Source: Mycobacterium sp. 852013-50091_SCH5140682 (lineage in GTDB: Bacteria > Actinomycetota > Actinomycetes > Mycobacteriales > Mycobacteriaceae). Taken from it: a stretch of DNA of 64,000 nucleotides. The position numbers and the translations under genes were made by a program. Position 1 is the first letter of the stretch; every line of letters starts with the position of its first letter. Positions 1 to 8,872 of the stretch are shown here, one piece after another. The stretch lies in the NCBI RefSeq assembly GCF_001665685.1, contig NZ_LZTB01000119.1:111728-175727 (forward strand), read 5' to 3'. A model generated the notes under the pieces. That model was not told the origin of the DNA. It ran no database searches and was given only the letters and a program-made list of their open reading frames with translations.

Positions 1-879
1 TGCGATTTCGCGGTAGGAAAAGGCGCCGACTGCATCGAGATTGATCTATGTTTCACCGCCGACGGGCAGGTCGTGCTTTGGCACGACTGGAATCCCGACG
101 ACGTGGTCTCGATCCTCCGGCAGCTGGGCAAAGCGCCGGGTCTGGCATATCGTCCCACCGCGCCGCGACTAGGTAGCCAGTGGCGACGCTCGATCGACAC
201 GTTGACGTTGAGCGACTTCCGCAATCATTACGACTACGTCAACGACGAAGACCCCGTGGACCGAGTAAAACACGACATCGAGTACGGCCCGCGGTCGACC
301 ACGATTCCCACGCTCCGAGAGTTCATCGATGCTTTTGACAGTGACGTGCGCGAGATCTACCTGGACATCAAGATGCCGGATTCCGACGCGGACCGCGCGA
401 GCACGATGGTTGATGCGGTCCACGACGCGCTCCAGCGACTCGACTCGGAAGTCGGAATCGTGTTCATGGTGCCCGCATTCTCGGTACTAACCGCGATGAA
501 AGACCATGCGCGCCAGCGAGGTTACCCATATGCCTTCACCTGGGATATCGAATTCCCGCCCGGAATCGTCCTGAATCCCCTGCGCTACAGTGCAATCGAC
601 CACGCGGTCGCGGTGCACGATTCGGTGGCGAGTGTGGGTCGTCCCACGCAGGCGACTCTCTTGCCGTGGGCGACTTATCGCCGAACGATTGGCTACGACA
701 TCGAACGCTGGAACAAGGTCAACGCAGACCCTGCGACACAGAACGCAGGGCAACCAATCACCAACCTTGTGACGTGGACCCTCGACGATCGCGACGAACT
801 GGAATGTCTCGTCCGGATGGGTGTCGGCGGGATTATCACCAACTCTCCTGAGCTCCTAGCCGAGATCCTCGGGCGGTAA
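1..879 (+). CDS. Glycerophosphodiester phosphodiesterase family protein (5' end outside window)
   Basis: The reading frame is open from base 1 with no start codon, so the N terminus lies upstream; 292 residues are visible. Near the start it has the GDPD signature: GADCIEID (the two metal-binding acidic residues of the TIM barrel) followed by ADGQVVLWHDW, which carries a catalytic His. The C-terminal strand VTWTLDDRDELECLVRMGVGGIITNSPELL is the usual GDPD closing motif, where the enzyme turns from a W-T-x-D strand to the I-T-N/D-x-P end. The family hydrolyses glycerophosphodiesters to glycerol-3-phosphate and an alcohol; some members act on sphingomyelin-type lipids. The substrate cannot be told from sequence, and any signal peptide would be off the window. 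Confidence 0.85.
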   Translation, partial: CDFAVGKGADCIEIDLCFTADGQVVLWHDWNPDDVVSILRQLGKAPGLAYRPTAPRLGSQWRRSIDTLTLSDFRNHYDYVNDEDPVDRVKHDIEYGPRSTTIPTLREFIDAFDSDVREIYLDIKMPDSDADRASTMVDAVHDALQRLDSEVGIVFMVPAFSVLTAMKDHARQRGYPYAFTWDIEFPPGIVLNPLRYSAIDHAVAVHDSVASVGRPTQATLLPWATYRRTIGYDIERWNKVNADPATQNAGQPITNLVTWTLDDRDELECLVRMGVGGIITNSPELLAEILGR

Positions 880-1006
880 CGGCGGTCCACGCAGATCGCC
901 GAGCCCCGCTGCCACGGCGTCCTCCTTCAGAAGGATGAGAACGCCGACCAGCCTTCCAGATTCACAACGTAACGACGGGCCAGTCGTTCTCGACCCGGCT
1001 CGCGCT

Positions 1007-1918
1007 TCAGCTGAACAGGTTGGGGTGCTCGGAGACATATTGACCGACCGCCAAAGGCGGCTTCCCGGTGACCTTTTCGACGTCGTCGGTGGCGCGGTCG
1101 TAACGTCCGGCGCGGTGCAACAGCGCCATCCTGAGCAGGTGCTGCTCCAGGTGTCCAGGAAGACTGAGCGGCTTGAGCACCTCCTGGACCCAGGTGTCGT
1201 GGGCAATGTCGGTGCCCCGTATGTGGCGCTGCAATCCAAGTGAGTACTCGGCAGCCAGTCCATGCACGTCGAGGGCAGCCGGACCAGTCAGCTCGTAGAC
1301 GTCGCCTATGCGATCGCCGGGATCGAGGAGTACGGCCGCTACAGTTCGAGCGACATCACTGGCCGCGATGGGCGAGGTTCGCCCGGTTCCGAAGGGCAGT
1401 CCCAACAGGCTTTGGGTTCGCAGCAGCGGCGCCGCCATCCAGGTGAATATCGGATTGTCCAGAAACGCAGTGGGCCTGATGTGCACGACCGGCACGCCTG
1501 ACCAGTTCAAGACGTGCTCGGCCAGATAGTGCAACCGATGCTGGTCCGACTCTCCCTCACTGGTCAGCGTCATCTGAGATACCGTCATCTGCGACATGTT
1601 CACGATCACTTCCAGCTGGCCGTATTCCGTTGCAGCAGCAGAGATCACGGCTGTGGCGGTCAGATAGGCCGGCGAGACACCCATCGAGAAGTACATCCGA
1701 TCCGATCCGCTCATCGCATCGACAACCACTCGCGGATCCGTCAAATCTCCGACAACGAGCTCTGCGCCTAGTTCGCGCAGTGGCTTGGCGCGTTCGTTGT
1801 CATGATGCACCAACGCGCGCACGCGGTTCCCACGTTTCCGCAGTATCTCGACAACCTGCGTGCTGACACCGCCGTTGCCACCACCGGCGCCGGTGACCAA
1901 ATACAAGGGCGAACTCAT
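1007..1918 (-). CDS. NmrA/SDR-type NAD(P)-binding protein
   Basis: This 303-residue protein opens with a Rossmann motif, LVTGAGGGNGG, at about residues 7-17. It then shows the NmrA-like pattern VRALVHHDNERAKPLRELGAELVVGDLTD, the cofactor-discriminating region and the 'GDLTD' turn. Length and the lack of a clear YxxxK pair fit atypical short-chain dehydrogenases of the NmrA/azoreductase-like group, which bind NAD(P)H and act as reductases or redox sensors. The start is an ATG overlapping the stop of the upstream NTF2-like gene (ATGA, 4 bases), so translation is probably coupled. Specific substrate unknown. Confidence 0.8.
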   Translation of the reverse strand: MSSPLYLVTGAGGGNGGVSTQVVEILRKRGNRVRALVHHDNERAKPLRELGAELVVGDLTDPRVVVDAMSGSDRMYFSMGVSPAYLTATAVISAAATEYGQLEVIVNMSQMTVSQMTLTSEGESDQHRLHYLAEHVLNWSGVPVVHIRPTAFLDNPIFTWMAAPLLRTQSLLGLPFGTGRTSPIAASDVARTVAAVLLDPGDRIGDVYELTGPAALDVHGLAAEYSLGLQRHIRGTDIAHDTWVQEVLKPLSLPGHLEQHLLRMALLHRAGRYDRATDDVEKVTGKPPLAVGQYVSEHPNLFS

Positions 1919-2301
1919 GGCGTGCCCTCCCAGTGCTTCGCATGCGGGGTGCCGGCGAAGTTCTCCAGCATCACGCGGGCAAACTGCAGCACCGCGCTGC
2001 GCGGCCGGTGGTTGACGACGACGCGCTGGGTCTGCCCGGCCGCGTTGAAAGTCACCAGAACCACGACATCAGTTGGCATGCCACGCACCGAACTGGAGTA
2101 GTCCTCAACGAAACGACCCTCTCCAGCAGGACCCGCATAGTTGAACGTTTGCTGCTCATACTGCTCACGCGCCTTGACGAGGATGGTACGAACAGCGTCG
2201 GCGCCTTGCGCGGCGCCGTCCATGGCGGCCGCCTCCAACGTGACGTCGTCGGCCAGGTTGTCCAACCACTGCGGGTAGTACGGCCGTCCCATATATGTCA
2301 T
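1915..2301 (-). CDS. NTF2-like / SnoaL-like small protein
   Basis: This is a 128-residue protein beginning MTYMGRPYYPQWLDNLADDVTLEAAAMDG and ending in LENFAGTPHAKHWEGTP. Pattern and length fit the NTF2/SnoaL cone fold: an N-terminal helix with a W-L-D-N-L-A-D-D-V motif, then strands such as DVVVLVTFNAAGQ. The ATG at 2301 is preferred over a longer upstream frame because GAGAGG sits 6-8 bases before it and the residues before it look non-coding. It is the first gene of a two-gene operon with the NmrA-type reductase (4-base overlap). Such proteins are often isomerases, dehydratases or ligand-binding domains; the role here is not determined. Confidence 0.7.
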   Translation of the reverse strand: MTYMGRPYYPQWLDNLADDVTLEAAAMDGAAQGADAVRTILVKAREQYEQQTFNYAGPAGEGRFVEDYSSSVRGMPTDVVVLVTFNAAGQTQRVVVNHRPRSAVLQFARVMLENFAGTPHAKHWEGTP

Positions 2302-2735
2302 TCGGCACCTCTCGTGTGAACGTCGACAAGATTGATTGCCGACACCTCTGCGGCTAATGAAGCGAGCTCCACCGCCGGATCCTCCGATGACGTGGTCCTC
2401 AAGGCGCTTGAGCGGACGGTTGGAGCGTTTCCGTCCTGGGCGACTCGTACGACTACAACAATCCTGGCACCGCAGGCATCGCAAAGCCATCGATCGCGAT
2501 GTACCTCGCCAACCCTGGGACTGACAGGGTCAGGCTGACGCCCGCGAAGCGGAAATTTGGAACCGCCGCGCAGCGCTGATGCCTGTATCCGACTCGGTGT
2601 CGCGACATCGACGTCAAACGCCCGCCCGTCCAGCTCGCGAGAAAGACCGCCCGTGCCGCTCAACACCCGTGTCTTCGAAGGCGTTGAACGCCCGGCTGCA
2701 GTGGGCACTGAAACTCACAGCGAAAGGCAACTGAC
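2302..2735. other. Intergenic region with a possible decayed coding fragment
   Basis: This 434-base gap separates the reverse NTF2-like operon from car. It must hold both promoters, but I see no convincing -35/-10 pair. On the + strand, bases 2412-2579 form a stop-to-stop frame of about 55 codons with strong G/C at third positions; its peptide includes VLGDSYDYNNPGTAG and ends FGTAAQR. It has no credible start or Shine-Dalgarno site. This looks like the C-terminal remnant of a lost gene, but I do not recognise the family. Confidence 0.35.
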
Positions 2736-5700
2736 ATGGCAAAAGAGTTCACCGGTGATGCCGGGTCCGAACGACTGACACGGTATGCCGTCGATCCTCA
2801 GCTCCAAGCGTTGAACCCGTCGGCGTCGGTCATTGCCGCCGCGCGGAAACCGGGTTTGCGTCTTCCCGAGGTGCTTCGCACCTTTATGGAAGGCTACGCA
2901 GACCGGCCGGCCCTGGGTACCCGCGCCAGCTCGGTGGTGCGCGATCCGGGCACGGGCCGCGCCGAGCTGCAGTGGCTGCCCGCGTTCGACACCATCACTT
3001 ACCGCGAGCTGTGGTCGAACGTGATGGCGATCGCCGCGGCATGGAGCGGCGACCGTGATCCGGTGCAAGCCGGCGACTTCATGGCAACCATCGGGTTCTC
3101 CAGTGCCGAGTACCTTACGGTCGACTTGGTATCGAACTACCTGGGGCTGGTATCCGTTCCGCTGCAACACAACTCGACCGCAGCGCGACTGGTCCCGATC
3201 TTCGCCGAGACCGCGCCGCGAGTAGTGGCCGTCAGCGCCGCCTACCTGAATTTGGCCGTGGAGTGCGTGCTGAACAGCCCCTCGGTGCGCAGGATGACGG
3301 TATTCGACTACAACCCCCAGGTTGACACGCAGCGAGAAGCCTTGGCACAGGCACGAGTTCGGCTTGCCGACAGGCAAGTGCAGATCGAGATCATCGCCGA
3401 TGTCATCGCGCGAGGCCGTGCCCTGCCTGTGCCACCCGGTTTCGACGGTGCCGACGACCAGCGACTGGCCATGATCCTGTACACCTCGGGCAGCACCGGG
3501 CTGCCCAAGGGTGCCATGCAGACCGAACGCATGGTCACCTCGCTGTGGACGATGCCGACCATGAGCGATCCTGGCGCCCCGGTCGTCAACGTGAACTTCA
3601 TGCCGCTCAATCATGTCGGCGGGCGCATGGCGTTGGTGGAGACGGTCCAGGCCGGAGGCACAAGCTATTTCGTCCCCGAAAGCGACTTGTCGACGCTGTT
3701 CGAGGACTGGCAGCTGGTGCGGCCCACGCAGCTGCCGATGGTGCCGCGCGTGGTGGACATGCTCTTTCAGCGCTACCAGAACAGAATCGACCGATTACGC
3801 GCCGAGGGCGAGGGACCCCAAGCGGCAGACGCGATCGCCAAGGCCGAACTGCGCGACGACCTCCTGGGTGGGCGCGTGCTCGGCGGGTTCTTCAGCACCG
3901 CACCGCTGTCCGCGGAAATGCAGACGTTCATCGAAGCCACCATTGGAGCGCCGCTGCTCAACATGTACGGCGCCACAGAACTCGGCGGCGTGACCCGTAA
4001 CGGCATCGTGAGCAGCCCTCCGGTGATCGACTACAAGCTTGTCGACGTGCCAGAGCTGGGCTACTTCACCACCGATCGACCTCACGCGCGCGGTGAGTTG
4101 CTGGTCAAATCGCAGACGGCGACGCCTGGTTACTACAAACGACCTGATGTCACGGCGGAGGTATTCGACGCCGACGGGTTCTATCGCACCGGCGATGTGA
4201 TGGCGGAGGTCGCACCGGGTCGGCTGGTCTACCTCGACCGGCGCAACAACGTGCTCAAGCTCGCGCAGGGAGAGTTCGTCGCGGTGGCCAACCTCGAGGC
4301 CCTGTATGCGGGTGCGCCGCTGGTCCGACAGATCTTCGTCTACGGCAATAGCGAACGCTCTTCGCTGCTGGCGGTGATCGTGCCCACGGTCGAGGCGCTC
4401 GCGACCTATCCAAATGCCGCGGCCCTGAAGAGGGCAATCCACGAGTCGCTGCGGTCGGCAGCGCAAGACGCCGAGCTGCAATCGTACGAAATCCCCGCCG
4501 ACTTCATCATCGAGACCGATCCGTTCACGACTGCCAATGGCATGCTTTCTGGAGTGGGAAAGCTGTTGCGTCCCAGCCTCAAAGCGCACTACGGCGAGCA
4601 GCTGGAGCAGCTCTACATCGCACTGGCCGACGCCCGCTCCGACGAACTGCGGGCACTGCGTGCCGCGGCGGATAGCCAACCTGCGCTCGACACGGTGATT
4701 CAAGCCGCGCAGTCGATGCTCGGACTGCCCGGTGCGGCGCCGGGCGCCGACGAGCGGTTCATCGACCTCGGCGGGGACTCCCTGTCCGCACTGACGTTCT
4801 CGAATCTGCTGGGAGAACTGTTCGGCGTCGAGGTGCCCGTTGGCGTCATCATCGGCCCGTCAGCCGACCTGGCCGCACTGGCGGCCTACGTCGAATCAGA
4901 ACGCTCCTCTGGCGGCAAGCGCCCAACCGCCGCGACCGTGCACGGCGCCGGGGCCACCTCGGTGGCAGCCGCTGAGCTGACCTTGGAAAAATTCATCGAC
5001 GACGCCACGCTGCGGGCCTCCGCGTCCGTCGCGCCGGCCACCGACCGGGTTCAGACAGTTCTGCTGACCGGCGCGAACGGATACCTCGGTCGGTTCTTGA
5101 CCCTGGAGTGGCTGCGCCGATTGTCGGAGACGGGCGGGCGGCTGATCACCATGGTCCGTGGTGACGACGCCGCCTCGGCGCGACGTCGGCTGGAGCAGGT
5201 GTTCAACTCCGACCCCGTGATGGCGAGCAAGTTTCGCGAACTGGCTGCCGACCGCCTCGAGGTGGTCTCGGGCGACATCGGTGAACCCAACCTTGGCGTG
5301 GATGAGGTGACCTGGCGGCGACTGGCTCGGGACGTCGATCTCATCGTGCACCCGGCCGCGCTGGTCAATCACGTACTGCCCTACGGACAGTTGTTCGGCC
5401 CCAACGTGGTTGGCACCGCGGAAGTGATTCGGCTGGCCATCAGCGAACGGCTGAAGCCGGTGACCTATCTGTCAACCGTGAGTGTCGCTGCCGGCGTCAC
5501 CCATTTCGTCGAGGACGGCGATATTCGAGAGGTCAGTGCGGTACGGCCGATCAACAACGACTATGCCAACGGCTATGGCAACAGCAAGTGGGCCGGCGAA
5601 GTCCTGCTGCGCGAAGCCCATGATCTGGCCGGGTTACCGGTCAGCGTGTTCCGGTCCGACCTGATCCTGGCGCACAGTCGTTACGCCGGTCAGCTGAACG

Positions 5701-6230
5701 AGCCCGACATGTTCACGCGCCTGGTGATCAGCCTGCTGTCGACCGGCCTGGCCCCACGGACCTTCTATGCCGGCGGTCCTGGAGAGCGGCCGCGCGCGCA
5801 CTATGACGGTCTGCCAGGCGATTTCGTCGCCGAGGCCATCACCGCGATCGGCGGGCGGGGCCTGGACGGGTTCCGCTCCTACGACGTGATGAACCCGCAC
5901 GACGACGGCGTCTCGTTGGACGTCATCGTGGACTGGCTGATCGATGAAGGTGCGTCGATCACGCGCATCGACGACCATGCCGAATGGATCACCCGCTTCG
6001 AAGCAGCACTGCGTTCTCAACCGGAGGCGCAACGTCAGCGTTCGGTGCTGGCGCTGCTCGATGCCTTCCGGGAACCCGAGCCGCCGTTACTCGGCGCCAC
6101 CGCGCCGACCGCAGTGTTCCGGGAAGCGGTACGTGAAGCCAAACTCCCTATGCACCAGGACATCCCACACATCACGGCTGAGCTGATCGGCAAGTACCTG
6201 ACCGACCTCAAGTTATTGGGGTTGATGTAG
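2736..6230 (+). CDS. car: Carboxylic acid reductase (A-PCP-R, three-domain)
   Basis: This 1164-residue protein matches the usual mycobacterial/nocardial CAR length (about 1170). Domains in order: an adenylation domain with the AMP-binding loop YTSGSTGLPKG at residues 249-259; a carrier domain with LGGDSLSAL, whose Ser682 should carry phosphopantetheine; and a thioester reductase domain with the NADPH motif LLTGANGYLGRF at 776-787 and catalytic Tyr947/Lys951 in YGNSK. The enzyme activates a carboxylic acid with ATP, loads it on the carrier and reduces it to an aldehyde with NADPH. It needs a phosphopantetheinyl transferase, which is not in the window. The ATG at 2736 follows AAAGG at good spacing. 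The aldo/keto reductase 640 bases downstream could reduce the aldehyde, but that link is only inference. Confidence 0.95.
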   Translation: MAKEFTGDAGSERLTRYAVDPQLQALNPSASVIAAARKPGLRLPEVLRTFMEGYADRPALGTRASSVVRDPGTGRAELQWLPAFDTITYRELWSNVMAIAAAWSGDRDPVQAGDFMATIGFSSAEYLTVDLVSNYLGLVSVPLQHNSTAARLVPIFAETAPRVVAVSAAYLNLAVECVLNSPSVRRMTVFDYNPQVDTQREALAQARVRLADRQVQIEIIADVIARGRALPVPPGFDGADDQRLAMILYTSGSTGLPKGAMQTERMVTSLWTMPTMSDPGAPVVNVNFMPLNHVGGRMALVETVQAGGTSYFVPESDLSTLFEDWQLVRPTQLPMVPRVVDMLFQRYQNRIDRLRAEGEGPQAADAIAKAELRDDLLGGRVLGGFFSTAPLSAEMQTFIEATIGAPLLNMYGATELGGVTRNGIVSSPPVIDYKLVDVPELGYFTTDRPHARGELLVKSQTATPGYYKRPDVTAEVFDADGFYRTGDVMAEVAPGRLVYLDRRNNVLKLAQGEFVAVANLEALYAGAPLVRQIFVYGNSERSSLLAVIVPTVEALATYPNAAALKRAIHESLRSAAQDAELQSYEIPADFIIETDPFTTANGMLSGVGKLLRPSLKAHYGEQLEQLYIALADARSDELRALRAAADSQPALDTVIQAAQSMLGLPGAAPGADERFIDLGGDSLSALTFSNLLGELFGVEVPVGVIIGPSADLAALAAYVESERSSGGKRPTAATVHGAGATSVAAAELTLEKFIDDATLRASASVAPATDRVQTVLLTGANGYLGRFLTLEWLRRLSETGGRLITMVRGDDAASARRRLEQVFNSDPVMASKFRELAADRLEVVSGDIGEPNLGVDEVTWRRLARDVDLIVHPAALVNHVLPYGQLFGPNVVGTAEVIRLAISERLKPVTYLSTVSVAAGVTHFVEDGDIREVSAVRPINNDYANGYGNSKWAGEVLLREAHDLAGLPVSVFRSDLILAHSRYAGQLNEPDMFTRLVISLLSTGLAPRTFYAGGPGERPRAHYDGLPGDFVAEAITAIGGRGLDGFRSYDVMNPHDDGVSLDVIVDWLIDEGASITRIDDHAEWITRFEAALRSQPEAQRQRSVLALLDAFREPEPPLLGATAPTAVFREAVREAKLPMHQDIPHITAELIGKYLTDLKLLGLM

Positions 6231-6238
6231 GTCGCGTG

Positions 6239-6784
6239 TCAGCGGGTGGCCACCAGGCCATCGATGAGGAGGTCGAGGAGTCGGTCGGCCTGCTCGGCCG
6301 ACTGGCTGGCCAACAAGATGCCCAGCAGGCCGGACACCACGTCGTCAGGATCGATGTCGGCGCGCAGGCTGCCGTCCGCGGTGCCGGCTTCCAGCAGCGT
6401 CCCCACCGCGCCGACGACACTGTCGCGGGTTTCGTTGCGCTGCAGGACACCCGAGGCCAGCATCGTGTGCAGCGATTCGGCCATCCCGCGTTTGGTGGCG
6501 ACGAACTCCGCATAGCGGTCCATCCAGCGCCGCAGTGCGACGACGGGCGGATGCCGTTCGGCCAGTTCGGCCGCGGAGGCCGCGACCGCGCCGAGCTCGG
6601 CGCGGTAGACCGCCTCGACGAGCGCCTCCCTGTTCGGGAAGTGCCGGTAGAGCGTGCCGATACCGACGCCGGCGTCGCGGGCGATGCCCTCCAGGGACAC
6701 CGGCCCGGCGGCCTCCGCGAACGCCGCAGCGGCAGTCGCCAGCAGCCGTTCTCGGTTGCGGCGCGCGTCGGCCCGTTCAGCCAT
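6239..6784 (-). CDS. TetR-family transcriptional regulator
   Basis: This 181-residue protein has the TetR N-terminal helix-turn-helix: RERLLATAAAAFAEAAG, then SLEGIARDAGVGIGTLYRHFPNREALVEAVY at about residues 29-59. The C-terminal all-helical half should bind an unknown ligand. Its stop is 8 bases from the car stop (convergent), and it is divergent from the aldo/keto reductase. Two copies of CGGAGG-NN-CCTCCG lie between the two starts; the nearer one overlaps the Shine-Dalgarno region of this gene, as expected for autorepression. Confidence 0.92.
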   Translation of the reverse strand: MAERADARRNRERLLATAAAAFAEAAGPVSLEGIARDAGVGIGTLYRHFPNREALVEAVYRAELGAVAASAAELAERHPPVVALRRWMDRYAEFVATKRGMAESLHTMLASGVLQRNETRDSVVGAVGTLLEAGTADGSLRADIDPDDVVSGLLGILLASQSAEQADRLLDLLIDGLVATR

Positions 6785-6786
6785 AG

Positions 6787-6800
6787 CGGAGGCTCCTCCG
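6787..6800. promoter_or_regulatory. Palindromic operator, copy 1
   Basis: CGGAGGCTCCTCCG is an inverted repeat with 6-base arms and a 2-base centre. It lies 2 bases upstream of the tetR start and contains its GGAGG ribosome binding site. It matches the copy at 6819-6832 except in the two central bases. Together they are the likely binding sites of the TetR protein, by position and symmetry. Confidence 0.65.
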
Positions 6801-6818
6801 GTTTGTTAACGTGGAAAA

Positions 6819-6832
6819 CGGAGGTTCCTCCG
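6819..6832. promoter_or_regulatory. Palindromic operator, copy 2
   Basis: CGGAGGTTCCTCCG has the same 6-base arms as the site at 6787. The centres are 32 bases apart, about three helical turns, so two dimers could bind the same DNA face. It lies 35 bases before the aldo/keto reductase start. Confidence 0.65.
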
Positions 6833-6867
6833 CATCGTCTTCGATTATGGCACTTCAGGAGCTGGAC

Positions 6868-7803
6868 ATGAGCACATCGCACCCGGGCGGCACCGGCACC
6901 CTCGGCATCCACCACGTGGCCCGGATCGGCTACGGGGCCATGGGTCTGGAGCATGACGTCCCTCACGACGACGCGGTGACCGTGCTGCGCCGCGCCGTCG
7001 AACTGGGCGTGAACCACATCGACACCGCCTTTTTCTATGGCAACGGCGTGGTGAACCGGCGTATCCGCGACGCGCTGGCTCCCTATCCGGACGATCTGGT
7101 GATCGTCACCAAGGTCGGCGCCCGGTCCGCGACCGGGCCCGCTCCCCTGGCGCTGGCCCAGCAGCCGGCCGACCTGCGCGCCGCAGTCGAACTGGACCTG
7201 ACCAGCCTCGGGCTGGAGCAGATTCCCGTCGTCAACCTGCGCCGCGCCGATTTCGGGCCCGGCCTGATCGCCGAGGGTGACCAGATCGTCGACCTGGACG
7301 ACCAGCTCGCCGAGATGCTCGCGTTGCGCGACGAAGGCAAGATCGGCGCAATCGGGATCAGCAACGTCGACCTGGCGACCCTGCGACGAGCGCTGCCCGC
7401 CGGGATCGTGTGCGTGCAGAACGCCTACAACTTGCTCAACCGCATCCACCAGGACGAACTCGCGCTGTGCGCCGAGCACGGCATCGCCTGGGTACCGTTC
7501 TTTCCGCTCGGATCGGCATTCCCCGGCTTCCCGAAAGTTGCCGACAACGCTGTGGTGCAACAGATCGCGGGCGAGGCCGGTGTCACCGGCACGCAGATCG
7601 CGCTGACCTGGTTATTGGCGAACTCCCCCAATGTCCTGTTGATCCCCGGGACAACGTCGATGGCGCACCTGGAACAGAACCTGGCCGCCGGTGACATCCG
7701 CCTCAGCACAGCCCAACTGGCCGCGCTGGATGCGGTGCCCTCGTGGTGTCAGATCGGTGCGCCGTCTGGCGTCAACGACCCTGGGACAGAGCACAATACG
7801 TAA
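6868..7803 (+). CDS. Aldo/keto reductase family oxidoreductase
   Basis: The start at 6868 (311 residues) is chosen because AGGAG at 6857-6861 is well spaced and the two upstream in-frame ATGs lack such a site. The (beta/alpha)8 AKR pattern is clear: IGYGAMGLE, then HIDTAFFYGNG (catalytic Asp and Tyr), VIVTKVG (catalytic Lys) and the C-terminal IPGTTSMAHLEQNLAAG cofactor-binding segment. The usual catalytic His position reads VVNLRRAD, so Arg seems to replace His, a variant common in actinomycete AKRs. The enzyme should reduce aldehydes or ketones with NADPH. It is divergent from the TetR gene and probably controlled by it through the two palindromes. Confidence 0.88.
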   Translation: MSTSHPGGTGTLGIHHVARIGYGAMGLEHDVPHDDAVTVLRRAVELGVNHIDTAFFYGNGVVNRRIRDALAPYPDDLVIVTKVGARSATGPAPLALAQQPADLRAAVELDLTSLGLEQIPVVNLRRADFGPGLIAEGDQIVDLDDQLAEMLALRDEGKIGAIGISNVDLATLRRALPAGIVCVQNAYNLLNRIHQDELALCAEHGIAWVPFFPLGSAFPGFPKVADNAVVQQIAGEAGVTGTQIALTWLLANSPNVLLIPGTTSMAHLEQNLAAGDIRLSTAQLAALDAVPSWCQIGAPSGVNDPGTEHNT

Positions 7804-7867
7804 TGCGCGCGTCACCGTTGCCAACGTCGAGTATCCGCCTGCCGACGTCGGTCCAGTGGTCACGCCT

Positions 7868-8761
7868 TCAAGCGCCGACCGTCTGGCACACCAGGGTTCT
7901 GATCGCCTGGGTCGCGGGTTCGGCATCGCCCATGCGCCAAGCCAAGATCAATTCGGCCGGCCGGTTCTCGGTGCCCGAGATGGTCCGCAGGACCACGTCG
8001 TCGATTCCCATGTGGGCGGCGGCCAACGGTACCAGCGCGATCCCGAGACCGGCCCGGACCAGAGCGAGGATCGTGTGCACCTGACTGATGTGCTGTACGT
8101 AGCGCGGCGCGATCCCGTTGTCCAGGAAGATGCTGACCAGCAGTTCGTAGAAATATCGGGCCTCGGCGGGTGAGTACATGATGAACGGCTCGCCGTCCAG
8201 GTCCTTGACCTGTGGGTGAATCCGTTCGTCGGCCAGACGATGTTGGCTGGGCACGGCCAGCACCAAGGGTTCCCGCTGCAGCAGGCTGGCTTCGAGTCCG
8301 GCCGACGGCATCGGTGGGCGAACCATGGCCAGGTCGAGTTCCCCGGCGCGTAGCTCCTCGAGCTGGACACTCGAGACACGTTCGCGCAGAACGAGGTCGA
8401 TATCGGGCATGCGTTCTCGTACCGCATTCACGATCGGGTCCAGCACCGAGTGTGCCGAGGAGCCGGTGAACCCAAGTGCGACTGTGCCGGCCTGTCCCGA
8501 GGGTATCCGGCGCACCGACAACGCGGCTTGCTCGGACATGCCGAGGATGCGACGAGCGTCGGCCAGGAACGCGCGTCCGGCCGGCGTGAGCTGCACACCT
8601 CTACCGGCACGACTGAACAGTGCGACCCCCAGGTCGCGCTCCAGCTGCTGAATGCGACGCGACAACGGCGGTTGGGTGATCGCCAGCCGGTCTGCGGCCA
8701 GCCCGTAGTGCAGCGTCTCAGCTACCGCAACAAAGCTCTTCAGCTGATCGAGGGTGAACAT
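7868..8761 (-). CDS. LysR-family transcriptional regulator
   Basis: The LysR helix-turn-helix is at the N terminus: FTLDQLKSFVAVAETLHYGLAADRLAITQPPLSRRIQQLERDLG, followed by FSRAGRGVQLTPAGR and a periplasmic-binding-like effector domain. I place the start at 8761 because LysR proteins normally begin just before this FTLDQL segment. An in-frame ATG at 8806 would add 15 residues; neither has a good Shine-Dalgarno site. It is divergent from kdgD and the following operon, the standard arrangement for a LysR activator of the adjacent pathway, with a likely sugar-acid or related inducer. Confidence 0.88.
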   Translation of the reverse strand: MFTLDQLKSFVAVAETLHYGLAADRLAITQPPLSRRIQQLERDLGVALFSRAGRGVQLTPAGRAFLADARRILGMSEQAALSVRRIPSGQAGTVALGFTGSSAHSVLDPIVNAVRERMPDIDLVLRERVSSVQLEELRAGELDLAMVRPPMPSAGLEASLLQREPLVLAVPSQHRLADERIHPQVKDLDGEPFIMYSPAEARYFYELLVSIFLDNGIAPRYVQHISQVHTILALVRAGLGIALVPLAAAHMGIDDVVLRTISGTENRPAELILAWRMGDAEPATQAIRTLVCQTVGA

Positions 8762-8862
8762 CGATTCAATTTCTGCATTGGTGGATGCCAAATAGGTGTT
8801 GGACATGCATAGCTGGGCGATCGTACCGTGACCGGGATCGCAGAACGCCGCAACTGTGACCT

Positions 8863-8869
8863 AGGAGGT
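8863..8869 (+). promoter_or_regulatory. Ribosome binding site deciding the kdgD TTG start
   Basis: AGGAGGT lies 3 bases from TTG at 8873. This is the only strong ribosome binding site in the kdgD leader, and it supports the TTG over an in-frame GTG start 45 bases earlier that lacks one. Confidence 0.6.
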
Positions 8870-8872
8870 CTC

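Noticed and set aside
2715..3614. Minus-strand frame of 299 codons
   Set aside because: Antisense to the adenylation domain of the carboxylic acid reductase; no family pattern.
3795..4703. Minus-strand frame of 302 codons
   Set aside because: Antisense to car, with Arg-rich composition and no motif.
6208..7560. Minus-strand frame of 450 codons
   Set aside because: It runs across the TetR gene, the operators and most of the aldo/keto reductase in a shifted phase; both real genes are well supported.
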